The notes below the pieces were generated by a model. It was not told the origin of the DNA. It saw nothing but the letters and a program-made list of their open reading frames with translations, and ran no database searches. This document shows positions 9,273 through 17,801 of a stretch of DNA of 64,000 nt, in pieces; the first letter of the stretch is position 1, and every line of letters starts with the position of its first letter. Location of the stretch: positions 186,001 to 250,000 of the forward strand of contig NZ_CH672390.1 of the NCBI RefSeq assembly GCF_000152865.1. Direction: 5' to 3'. The DNA is from Erythrobacter sp. NAP1. Lineage in GTDB: Bacteria > Pseudomonadota > Alphaproteobacteria > Sphingomonadales > Sphingomonadaceae. Made by a program: the position numbers and the translations under genes.

Positions 9273-10952
9273 ATGAGCGACCATCAGGGCGAACCAAATC
9301 AGGACGTGAGCGAGGCCTTGCAGGCCGTCGTGGCCAAGGCCTATGCCGCTGTGGCAGAGCCTCAAAGCTTCGTGCCGCTTCTCAACGACCTGATCGAAGC
9401 CGACGCGCAGATGGGCGGCATCGGCGAGGCTGCAGACATGCATTTCGCCAATGCCGAGGCGATCTTCGACAAGGTCTATCCGCTCGACGAGGCGGACTAT
9501 TCCTCGATGCTGACGCACCTCGAAACCAGCCTCGAATGCGACCTTGCGATCGACAGCCAATTCCGGGTGATCACGGTCAACGACCGGGTCTTTGAAACCG
9601 GGGTCGAGGCTGAAAGCTTCGCGCCTGAATGGCTGTTCGACCCCGCTCGCGTGAAGGTTGAACAGGCACGCCTGCGCAAGGCGGCTGTTGGTGATGACCG
9701 CATTTTCCTGCGTCTCTTCACCGACCCCGAAGACGACGCCGGGCGCTGGTTTTCGGCCTACCGCGTCCCCTATAGCGGCGTGCATATCATCGCGCTGCAG
9801 GCCGTGCGCCTGCGTTGGGACGAAAAGAGCGCCGAAGCTTTTCAGCGCGCCTTTGCGCTGACCGAAACCGAGGTGGCGCTGACCAAGCATCTGGTTCGCG
9901 GAGGTTCCACGCGCGAATTTGCCGAGCTTCGCGGACGCAGTGTTGGCACGGCGCGCAACCAATTGAAGGCGCTTCAGCGCAAGCTAGCGATCAATTCAAA
10001 GGAACAATTGTTGCTCCTTTATGCGGGTTTCATCCACTCGCTCGACCCGCCGCACGAAGGCGACTTGGAGTTCGAGCATGAATGCAACTTCCTCTATGCC
10101 GACCCGCAAGGGCGCATGATTGCGTGGGAAGAACACGGTGATCCGCAGGGTAAGCCAGTGCTGTATTTCCACGCGCTCGAAGGGCCGTTGTTCACGCCGC
10201 AGGTGAGCGAGGCTGCGCGCGCGGCTGGGCTCAGGATCATAGCTCCGTGGCGTCCGTTCTACGGCGAGACAACGGGCGAAAAGCAGGGGCCACAATCGCC
10301 TCTTCTGTTTGCCGACCGCCTCACCGCCTTCCTCGACCATCTCGGCATCGACAAATGCGTTGCACTGGGTACGCAGGCGGGAACGCCTTTCCTCGCCGCC
10401 TTTGCGCAGAAACATCCCGAAAGACTGCATCAGGCGGTGGCAGCAGGGCCATTCCTCCCGATTGTCCAGAGCGACGACTACCGCTTCCTCACGACCCGTC
10501 AGCGAACCCATTTCAAGATCTCGCGCGTCGCGCCTGCCTTTGCCCGCGTTTACATGCGCGCGATGCTGGCGAGCATGGGGACGGGTGAGTTCTACAAGTT
10601 TGTCGAGGATTATTACGACAGCTGCTCACGCGAGAGCGCGACGGTCCAACGGCCCGAAGTCGTGCGCAATTTCCGTAAGGCGGCCAATTACGTGCTCCCG
10701 CGCGGCAAGATGGGGCCGGGCGACACGATGCTGAACTGGTCGGCGCAGTGGGGCGGCTTGCTCGAAGGGCTTGGCGACCGGCTCACCCTGCTGCTGGGAG
10801 AAGAGGACGCCAACACCCCGACCGAGTTCGCTCAGCTTTCGGCAAGGCGGTTTGGCCTTAGCGATCCGGTGGTGATCGAGGACGCGGGCAGCTTCTTGAT
10901 CGAAGACCAGCCTGATGCTGTATTCAAAGTTGTGCGCGGGGCGTTTTGCTGA
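9273..10952 (+). CDS. LuxR-type HTH regulator fused to a catalytically dead alpha/beta hydrolase domain
   Basis: A 559-residue fusion. Residues about 85-180 look like a PAS-type sensor. Residues about 195-252 are a LuxR/GerE helix-turn-helix (ALTETEVALTKHLVRGGS, then SVGTARNQLKALQRKL). Residues about 270-555 have the alpha/beta hydrolase fold. In the hydrolase the nucleophile elbow reads GTQAG (366-370) where GxSxG is expected, so the Ser is Gln368, and the usual catalytic His after AG is Ser540; Asp512 remains. It is therefore likely a ligand-binding sensor and not an enzyme. ATG 9273 directly follows an in-frame TTG. Similar fusions are known in Erythrobacteraceae; targets are unknown. Confidence 0.82.
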   Translation: MSDHQGEPNQDVSEALQAVVAKAYAAVAEPQSFVPLLNDLIEADAQMGGIGEAADMHFANAEAIFDKVYPLDEADYSSMLTHLETSLECDLAIDSQFRVITVNDRVFETGVEAESFAPEWLFDPARVKVEQARLRKAAVGDDRIFLRLFTDPEDDAGRWFSAYRVPYSGVHIIALQAVRLRWDEKSAEAFQRAFALTETEVALTKHLVRGGSTREFAELRGRSVGTARNQLKALQRKLAINSKEQLLLLYAGFIHSLDPPHEGDLEFEHECNFLYADPQGRMIAWEEHGDPQGKPVLYFHALEGPLFTPQVSEAARAAGLRIIAPWRPFYGETTGEKQGPQSPLLFADRLTAFLDHLGIDKCVALGTQAGTPFLAAFAQKHPERLHQAVAAGPFLPIVQSDDYRFLTTRQRTHFKISRVAPAFARVYMRAMLASMGTGEFYKFVEDYYDSCSRESATVQRPEVVRNFRKAANYVLPRGKMGPGDTMLNWSAQWGGLLEGLGDRLTLLLGEEDANTPTEFAQLSARRFGLSDPVVIEDAGSFLIEDQPDAVFKVVRGAFC

Positions 10953-11074
10953 CTTGTTTCACTGCGCATCGAGTTGCGTCACGTGGTGGTAATGCCACCC
11001 TTTTTGGGGATACTTGGAAACACGGCTATTGTAAGAATGCCTTAGAGGGCATTGGCAGACACCGTGGGGGGAGC

Positions 11075-11998
11075 ATGATAGAACGCATAGCTTGGCTCTT
11101 GGCCGTACTCGCCCTGTTTGTGATCCCGATCGGGCTCTTGTTGCTGAAGAATTTCGCGAGCCGATGGACGATACTCGCGCTGATCTTCTTCCTCGCAAAC
11201 GCACTTTACGCCGTTGCTTATCTCGCCCCATGGGAAATTTGGGGGCTATGGCTTTTGCGAGGCCTTTCCCTGATCGGCGCGGTGGCGATAGCGATCGGAC
11301 TGTATCGGCTCGTCAAAAGTAGCTGGCAAAGACCCGGATGGCTTGCGCTTGCGGCATCCGTGTTTGTCGTTCTTGGTGGTGCCTATCTTGCGTATCTCAA
11401 TGTTCGCAGTGTCCAGGCGCGAAACCTGCCTTCGGAACCGGTTGCCCTGCAATGGCCGCTTGAAGACGGGCGCTATTACGTCGTGCAGGGCGGGGCTGCG
11501 CCTCCGCTGCAGAGAGCACACGCTTCAACAGGCGCCAGGGCCTATGCGGTCGACCTTGTAAAAATGGGTCCGGCGCTTCACGCCTATCGTGATTTTCTGG
11601 ATTATGATTTCGCAGAGTCTCAAATCTGGGATGCACCCGTTTATGCACCTTGCGACGGCGAGATCGAGTGGGCCCGGGATGGAATGCCAGACGGGTTGGA
11701 TTACGATCCAGATGAGCGCAAGCCGGCAGGCAATGTAGTGTCGATCAAATGCCAAGGAGTCTCGGTTCAGATACCCCATTTCCGCCAAGACAGCATCGCG
11801 GTTGAGGTCGGCCAGCGTGTTGTGGCCGGCGACCTGCTCGGCAGAATTGGCAACTCGGGGAGTGCCAGCGGGCCCCATCTGCATATCCACGCAGAGCGAG
11901 GACCGCTCAAGGAAGACTATTCCGACAACACGCCTGTCCCGATTACCTTCAATGGCCGCTTTCTGTCGCGCGGCGATATCTACGAAGCTGGCCGCTAA
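11075..11998 (+). CDS. Membrane-anchored M23 family peptidase
   Basis: A 307-residue protein. Four hydrophobic segments fill residues 5-110 and are followed by an extracytoplasmic LytM/M23 domain. The zinc motifs are visible as His149 with Asp160 (RAYAVDLV) and the HxH motif at 268-270 (GPHLHIH). His235 may be the additional catalytic histidine. M23 enzymes usually cut peptidoglycan cross-bridges; the four-helix anchor is unusual compared with the more common single-signal lysostaphin-like proteins. The ATG at 11075 has a GGGGGGAG site. It is convergent with, and overlaps, the glycosylase gene by four bases. Confidence 0.85.
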   Translation: MIERIAWLLAVLALFVIPIGLLLLKNFASRWTILALIFFLANALYAVAYLAPWEIWGLWLLRGLSLIGAVAIAIGLYRLVKSSWQRPGWLALAASVFVVLGGAYLAYLNVRSVQARNLPSEPVALQWPLEDGRYYVVQGGAAPPLQRAHASTGARAYAVDLVKMGPALHAYRDFLDYDFAESQIWDAPVYAPCDGEIEWARDGMPDGLDYDPDERKPAGNVVSIKCQGVSVQIPHFRQDSIAVEVGQRVVAGDLLGRIGNSGSASGPHLHIHAERGPLKEDYSDNTPVPITFNGRFLSRGDIYEAGR

Positions 11999-12612
11999 AG
12001 CGCAGGGTTCGCGTAATAGTGCCAGGTGAAGATCGCCATCGCCCCGCGATGCGGTGACCAGCGTTCGCCCAGATCGCGCGTCTCTTTCTCCTTGGGCCGC
12101 TCTTCCATGTCGAGCAGGCGTTTGACGCCTTCCTGCACGGCGAGGTCCCCGGCGGGCCAAATGTCAGTGCGGCCCTCGGCAAACAACAGGTAGATTTCCG
12201 CCGACCATCGCCCGACCCCCTTGATCTGGGTGAGCTCCTCGATCGCTTCTTCGTCATCGGCTGGCAGTTTGTGAAAGTCGAGTTCGCCCGCATCGACCAG
12301 CTCGCACAAGGACCGCGCATAGCCCTGTTTCTGGCGCGACAAGCCGCAGGCGCGCAGCGTGTCGAAGTCGCGCTTCAACAGGCAGGAGGGCGTGAAATCC
12401 TCGCCCAGTTCCGCCTCCAGTTTGTTCCACATCGACGTCGCCGCCGCGACGGAGACCTGCTGGCCCACGATGGTGCGAAGCAGCGTCTTGTAGCCCCGGT
12501 CGCGCAGGCGCGGTGCGGGATAGCCGATGCGCGCAAGCTCCTCGCCCACCCGCTCATCTTTCGCGGCCAGAGCGTCCATTTCGCGCATGATGATTTCGGC
12601 AGTCAGCCCCAT
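11995..12612 (-). CDS. DNA-3-methyladenine glycosylase II, HhH-GPD family
   Basis: Base-excision repair enzyme that removes alkylated bases. The 205-residue protein contains the helix-hairpin-helix [17 protein letters not shown] followed by the catalytic Asp in the [12 protein letters not shown] segment, as in AlkA. It lacks the AlkA N-terminal domain, like the short bacterial Mag-type enzymes. The ATG at 12612 (MGLTAEI) is chosen over an upstream in-frame start because similarity to the family begins there. Confidence 0.88.
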   Translation of the reverse strand: MGLTAEIIMREMDALAAKDERVGEELARIGYPAPRLRDRGYKTLLRTIVGQQVSVAAATSMWNKLEAELGEDFTPSCLLKRDFDTLRACGLSRQKQGYARSLCELVDAGELDFHKLPADDEEAIEELTQIKGVGRWSAEIYLLFAEGRTDIWPAGDLAVQEGVKRLLDMEERPKEKETRDLGERWSPHRGAMAIFTWHYYANPAL

Positions 12613-12719
12613 GGTCCAAACCTCTAGGTTGCACTTGGCAATGGAACTCCCTAGCTGACAGGCCGTATTTTCCAAGCGTGCATCCTTGCGCTCAATCTAT
12701 TCGAGAAGGACATACCTTT

Positions 12720-13034
12720 ATGCCCAAGCTGGTCGTCACCAATCGCGAAGGCGAGACGAGCGAAATCGAGGTCGAGAACGGCCTCAACGTCATGGAAGCC
12801 GTGCGCGATAACGGTTTTGACGAATTGCTGGCGCTTTGCGGCGGCTGCTGCTCGTGCGCGACCTGCCACGTCTATGTCGACGAAGCGCCGACCGCACTTC
12901 CCGAAATGAGCGAAGACGAAGACGACCTTCTCGAAAGCAGCGACCACCGCAACGAAAAGTCGCGCCTGTCGTGCCAGATTCCGCTGACCCCGGAACTCAG
13001 CGGGCTTAAGGTAACTATCGCCCCTGAAGATTGA
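12720..13034 (+). CDS. 2Fe-2S ferredoxin, adrenodoxin type
   Basis: A 104-residue soluble electron carrier. The cluster ligands fit the C-x5-C-x2-C pattern in [14 protein letters not shown], with the fourth ligand in RLSCQI about 37 residues later. Two extra cysteines fall inside the x5 loop, one of them uncommon. The acidic surface ([11 protein letters not shown]) matches adrenodoxin-like ferredoxins that serve P450s or haem-biosynthetic enzymes. ATG 12720 has GAAGGA upstream. No partner reductase is next to it; cysK follows 42 bases later. Confidence 0.9.
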   Translation: MPKLVVTNREGETSEIEVENGLNVMEAVRDNGFDELLALCGGCCSCATCHVYVDEAPTALPEMSEDEDDLLESSDHRNEKSRLSCQIPLTPELSGLKVTIAPED

Positions 13035-13076
13035 TGTTGTTTGCGGCGAAGCGGGCCAGCGCCTAAATCGCTCTCC

Positions 13077-14099
13077 ATGAACATCACTCAACCATTCGGC
13101 GACACGCTCGCCCTGATTGGAAATACGCCGCTCGTTCGCCTTGCTGGACCCAGCGAGGCGGCGGGCTGTGACATCTGGGGCAAGTGCGAATTCGCCAACC
13201 CCGGCTCAAGCGTGAAGGATCGCGCGGCGCTCTATATGATCCGCGATGCGGAAGGCCGCGGCGAGCTGAAGCCCGGCGGAACGGTTATCGAAGGCACGGC
13301 TGGCAACACCGGGATCGGCATTGCGCTTGTTGCCAATGCGCTGGGCTATAAGACGATCATCGTCATGCCCGACAACCAGTCGAAGGAGAAGATGGACACA
13401 TTGCGCGCATTGGGCGCCGAGCTGGTCCTTGTTCCTCCGACCAAATACGCTGATCCCTGCCACTTCCAGCACGTCTCGCGCCGCATGGCCGAAGAGACCG
13501 AAGGCGCGATCTGGGCAGGCCAGTTCGACAACACCGCCAACCGTCGCGCTCATATCGAAGGCACTGCGATCGAGCTGTGGGAGCAAACCGGCGGCAAGAT
13601 TTCCGGCTTCACCTGCGCGGCTGGCACCGGCGGTACGATTGCGGGTGTGGGTATGGGGCTGAAGGAAAAAAACCCCGACATCCGCATTGCGCTGACCGAT
13701 CCGCATGGCGCGGCGCTCTACAATTATTACGCGCATGGCGAATTGAAGGGCGAAGGCTCTTCGGTCGCCGAAGGGATCGGGCAGGGACGCATCACCGCGA
13801 ACCTCGAAGGCGCGCCAATCGACACGCAATTTCGCATTTCGGACGAAGAAGGCCTAGTCTGGGTCGAGCATCTGCTGCGCAAGGAAGGGCTGTGCCTTGG
13901 TCTTTCGAGCGGGATTAACGTCGCAGGCGCGATTGAACTGGGCAAGCAACTGGTCGCGGACGGTGTCGAGAACCCGCAGGTCGCGACGATCCTGTGCGAC
14001 ACTGGCTTCCGCTATCTCTCGACGCTCTACAACGCCGAGTGGCTCGCTTCGAAGAACCTGCCGGTGTTCGACTGGCTCACCCAAAACCAAAGCGATTAA
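13077..14099 (+). CDS. cysK: Cysteine synthase A
   Basis: PLP-dependent O-acetylserine sulfhydrylase, the last step of cysteine synthesis. The 340-residue protein has the PLP lysine in the motif NPGSSVKDRAA, the phosphate-binding loop GTAGNTGIG and the glycine-rich GTGGT segment. The window also encodes sulfate reduction (46.5-50.5 kb), which supplies its sulfide, but the gene is not in that operon. It starts at the ATG at 13077 with no strong ribosome site visible. Confidence 0.94.
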   Translation: MNITQPFGDTLALIGNTPLVRLAGPSEAAGCDIWGKCEFANPGSSVKDRAALYMIRDAEGRGELKPGGTVIEGTAGNTGIGIALVANALGYKTIIVMPDNQSKEKMDTLRALGAELVLVPPTKYADPCHFQHVSRRMAEETEGAIWAGQFDNTANRRAHIEGTAIELWEQTGGKISGFTCAAGTGGTIAGVGMGLKEKNPDIRIALTDPHGAALYNYYAHGELKGEGSSVAEGIGQGRITANLEGAPIDTQFRISDEEGLVWVEHLLRKEGLCLGLSSGINVAGAIELGKQLVADGVENPQVATILCDTGFRYLSTLYNAEWLASKNLPVFDWLTQNQSD

Positions 14100-14135
14100 T
14101 CGACAGGCCAGCCAAGCCGCGCTAGGTCGTTGCAC

Positions 14136-14522
14136 ATGACCGGCGGACGTTTTGGATCAAGCGCGAACGAGAGCGAGGGGCCACCTGAAGGTGCGCCGCT
14201 TGGCGGGACACGTGCAGAAGCGGCGCAGCGGCTCCAGGTGGGGCTGTTCGGGATCGTCTCGATGATCCTGCTGGTGGGCCTTGCGAGCATCATCGGTACG
14301 CAGGCCGACCGGACCGAGGAGGGCGCGGTTCCCGAAGCGGCTCCAACCACCGAGCCCACCGAAGCGCCTCCGCAGCGCGACCCGCTCGCCGATGCAGGGA
14401 TTGTCCCTGACATGCCCGCAGAGCCAAGCCCAACGCCTACGGCTGCGCCGACCGGTGCAACGCAGGATCTGCCGAATGCACCAGCGCAGGGCGCGGGCCA
14501 GACCTCAACGCCTGAACAATAG
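14136..14522 (+). CDS. Single-pass membrane protein with Pro/Thr/Ala-rich tail
   Basis: A 128-residue protein with a cytosolic N-terminus of about 35 residues, one hydrophobic helix (VGLFGIVSMILLVGLASII) and an extracytoplasmic tail dominated by Pro, Thr, Ala and acidic residues. There is no recognisable domain. It ends 7 bases before the DUF4350-like gene, so the two are probably co-transcribed. The start could be either of two ATGs six bases apart. Confidence 0.6.
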   Translation: MTGGRFGSSANESEGPPEGAPLGGTRAEAAQRLQVGLFGIVSMILLVGLASIIGTQADRTEEGAVPEAAPTTEPTEAPPQRDPLADAGIVPDMPAEPSPTPTAAPTGATQDLPNAPAQGAGQTSTPEQ

Positions 14523-14529
14523 GTTTTCT

Positions 14530-15351
14530 ATGCGCTTGCTGCCGTGGCAGTTGACCTTCGTATTGGCGATCGTTGTCTGCGCAGGCGTTGCTTTCAGCTA
14601 TCTCTATGAGAGCGGGAAAGAAGTGGAGCGTGTTCGTTCGGTCGTACAGAACGCTACCGCGATCAAGGACACCGTAATTGAGCGCCCGAAGGTTGGGCTC
14701 ATGACCAGCTTGCCGATCTACTGGCCGCTTGAAGCGGAGTTTGCCGACTTGGCCTCGGGCAATGTCGAGGTGCCGTGGCAGCGCGAGGTGATCGAGGTGC
14801 GCTTCGAAATCGTGCCGCTCGATACGCTTTCACCGATCCCCGCGCTCGACCCTGATGCGCCGCCAATCGATCCGCTGGAAGGGTTGAAGAATCTTGCCGT
14901 GATCCAGCCCAAGGGGCTGTCGCCTGCCGACAATGTCGCGCTCGACGAATGGGTGAAGCAGGGTGGAAAGTTGCTGCTGGTGCTCGATCCGCTACTCACC
15001 GGGCACTATCACGTCCCGCTCGGCGATCCGCGCCGTCCCGCCGATGTCGCGCTCATCCCGCCAGTTGTGGCGCGATGGGGACTGTCGGTGGAGTTCGATG
15101 AAGAACAGGCCCCGCTTCGCAGCGAAACCTTTGACGAAGGCAGCAGGCTCGAACTCGCCATGGCAGGGGCCATCCGTGTCTATGACGCCGCCGCAGACTG
15201 TGAGGTCACAGCAGGCGCTGCGATGGTCCGCTGCAAAGTCGGCGAGGGGCGTGTGACCTTGCTTGCAGATGCCGCCGCTTTCGAAGGAGAGCGGACACAA
15301 GACGGCCAATCTGCTAGTATCCATGGGCTTGCACGCTATGCGTGGGAGTGA
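14530..15351 (+). CDS. Membrane-anchored DUF4350/GldG-like protein
   Basis: A 273-residue protein with one N-terminal membrane anchor and a periplasmic region. The segment KVGLMTSLPIYW and the downstream stretch KGLSPADNVALDEWVKQGG, followed by LLLVLDPL, match the glutaminase-amidotransferase-like fold of DUF4350 and GldG proteins. Those are usually found with ABC transporters of gliding or export type, but no transporter gene is adjacent here. The reading frame is open far upstream inside the previous gene; the ATG at 14530 gives a sensible anchor. Confidence 0.65.
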   Translation: MRLLPWQLTFVLAIVVCAGVAFSYLYESGKEVERVRSVVQNATAIKDTVIERPKVGLMTSLPIYWPLEAEFADLASGNVEVPWQREVIEVRFEIVPLDTLSPIPALDPDAPPIDPLEGLKNLAVIQPKGLSPADNVALDEWVKQGGKLLLVLDPLLTGHYHVPLGDPRRPADVALIPPVVARWGLSVEFDEEQAPLRSETFDEGSRLELAMAGAIRVYDAAADCEVTAGAAMVRCKVGEGRVTLLADAAAFEGERTQDGQSASIHGLARYAWE

Positions 15352-15454
15352 CGAATGGTTTGGGAATATTGCGGGAAGCACCCCGCCAGCAGGCCAATCT
15401 GGTGAGACTCGGGTGGGAATTGTTCGCGGATTCGCTGCCAAACACCCTCACTGA

Positions 15455-15500
15455 CACGGGAAAACACGGGAATGATGGGTTGAACAGGGATTTGACGGGC
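15455..15500 (+). promoter_or_regulatory. Probable MraZ operator (five GGG-core direct repeats)
   Basis: GGG cores occur at 15458, 15468, 15477, 15487 and 15497, a spacing of 10, 9, 10 and 10 bases, each within an A/C/T-rich context (ACGGGA, ACGGGA, ATGGGT, AGGGAT, ACGGGC). MraZ of other bacteria binds direct TGGGN repeats at about one helical turn just upstream of its own gene. The match in layout is strong; the consensus base before GGG differs. Confidence 0.65.
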
Positions 15501-15550
15501 ACATAGGTAGTCATAGAAAAATACAGTAAATCAGATGTTTACCGTATAAT
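15492..15550 (+). promoter_or_regulatory. Candidate promoters of the dcw operon
   Basis: Two options are visible. The first is TTGACG (15492-15497), a 16-base spacer and TAGAAA (15514-15519); its -35 lies inside the last GGG repeat, which suits repression by MraZ. The second is a perfect TATAAT at 15545-15550 with only a weak TACAGT at the -35 position. Confidence 0.45.
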
Positions 15551-15793
15551 CCCTAGATATTCCTAGAAAAACCCTAGCCACCCGGCTGCTTCCCGGATAT
15601 TACCGGGCTCCATCGAACATGCCGATTTGCCCTGCGCTGACCAGAAGAGGTCGGCGCACTGCCCTCGCTCGCGCGGAGGCGGTGACGGGGAAGTTGTGCC
15701 TGCGCAGGGGCAGTCACGGTTGCGGCGTGTTCGAGGAGGATTGAGGCCAGCGGTCCCGCGAGGAGGGTCCGCCAAGGGTTAGGGGATCGACGC

Positions 15794-16296
15794 GTGCCAG
15801 CGCCGGGAGCATATAATGGACAGGCCTATTCGCCGGTTGGCGATAAGGGTCGCTATGTCCTGCCCCCTGCATTCCGCAAGGCGGTCAAGGAAAGCTCGGA
15901 CGGCTCGAAGACGCTGTGCCTTGCGGTCCACGACAAGTACGATTGCCTGGTCGGTTTCGGCCTATCGCGCATCGACGAACTTCACGCCCAGCTTGAGAAA
16001 GAGGAAGAGCGCGCCATCCGCCTGGGTGACAGCGATTTCGACCCGGACGAGCGCGCTCAGCAGCTGTTCGGGTTCGAGCAGGTGCCTTTCGACGACAGCG
16101 GCCGCTTCGTGATGCCCGAGCATCTCAAGGAACTCGGCATGGTCGAGGACGGGCTCTACTTCCACGGTGCAGGCAAGTTCTTCTTCGTGTGGAACCCCGA
16201 AGAGCTTTCGCGCATGGGCCCCGCCTTTCGCGGCGCGCAGGCCAGCTGCCGCGCGCAGATGGCGAAGGCCGAAGCCAAAGCGAAGGGAGCGAAGAA

Positions 16297-16300
<4 letters not shown>
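15794..16300 (+). CDS. mraZ: Transcriptional regulator / division protein MraZ
   Basis: DNA-binding protein that autorepresses the dcw operon. The 168-residue product carries the two swapped-hairpin AbrB-like motifs, each with the conserved D-x-x-G-R (GDKGRYVLP near the start and DDSGRFVMP in the second half). A basic Ala/Lys tail extends it by about 15 residues. The start is GTG at 15794, supported by AGGGGA seven bases upstream; ATGs nearby are out of frame. Its stop overlaps the rsmH start (ATGA). Confidence 0.93.
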
Positions 16301-17234
<934 letters not shown>

Positions 17235-17238
<4 letters not shown>

Positions 17239-17801
17239 TCACCCCCGGTTCGCGCATTCGCCAGATGGGTTGGGTCGCAGTCTTGGCGGCGTGCGTGGCT
17301 CTTTTCGCACTGCTCAGCTTCCAGGTGCAGACCGTGCGCAGCGAAGTGCTTCTGGCCGAGCGCGAAATCATCGGGCTCGAACGCGAAGTGCAGATGCTGG
17401 AAACCGAGTTCCAGACCCGCGCCAGCCAGCGCCAGCTGGCCGAGTGGAACGCGGTAGAGCTTGGCTATCAGGCGCCGCGTGCGGACCAGTATCTCGACAA
17501 CGAGCGTCAGCTTGCAAGCCTTGGCGTGCCTGTCGGCCCGAACGCACCGTCACCGATCCGCGTGGCTCGCGCCAATCTTGCTGGCCCGGATGCGGAGCCG
17601 CGCGAAATGGTCTCGCCCATTACCGGTGCGCCGGTGACGCTCGCCTCGCTTGATGCCGAGGAAGATGCGGGCGCTGTATTCACCGAGGCTTTTGGCGATT
17701 TTTTGATCGAGGCCTCGCCCATCCGTCCGGCCAGGGCGCAGGGCACGAGCGCTCCGCCTCCGGGTAACGTCGCGCTCATGTCTGCGGAAATCTCGCAATG
17801 A
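17235..17801 (+). CDS. ftsL: Cell division protein FtsL
   Basis: Bitopic divisome protein that links FtsQ/FtsB to FtsI/FtsW. The 188-residue product has a short cytosolic start, a single membrane helix (residues about 12-30) and a leucine/glutamate heptad region (about 31-65) that would form the FtsB-partner coiled coil. An unusually long Pro/Ala-rich periplasmic tail of about 110 residues follows. Sequence identity in FtsL is always low, so the call relies on topology and its place between rsmH and ftsI. Confidence 0.8.

Larger units (their letters stand above)
15352..15793 (+). other. 442-base gap before mraZ: operator, promoters and long leader
   Basis: No convincing gene was found here. 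From left to right the gap holds five GGG-core repeats, a TTGACG-type element, a perfect TATAAT box at 15545-15550 and three CCTAG motifs (15551-15577). After these come a CCCGG/CCGGG hairpin (15592-15607) and about 180 bases of GC-rich sequence with an imperfect stem around 15750-15773, ending at the mraZ ribosome site AGGGGA (15781-15786). I looked for rnpB because it lies before mraZ in some alphaproteobacteria, but its conserved GAGGAAAGTCC element is absent. Confidence 0.7.

Noticed and set aside
15560..15790. RNase P RNA (rnpB) upstream of mraZ
   Set aside because: Some alphaproteobacteria have rnpB before mraZ, and a CCGGGCTCC string occurs near 15603, but the conserved GAGGAAAGTCC block and the 3' ACAGAACCCGGC-type block are absent.
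16189..16296. Longer N-terminus for rsmH
   Set aside because: It would overlap mraZ by more than 100 bases, and family similarity starts at 16297, which has the ATGA overlap.
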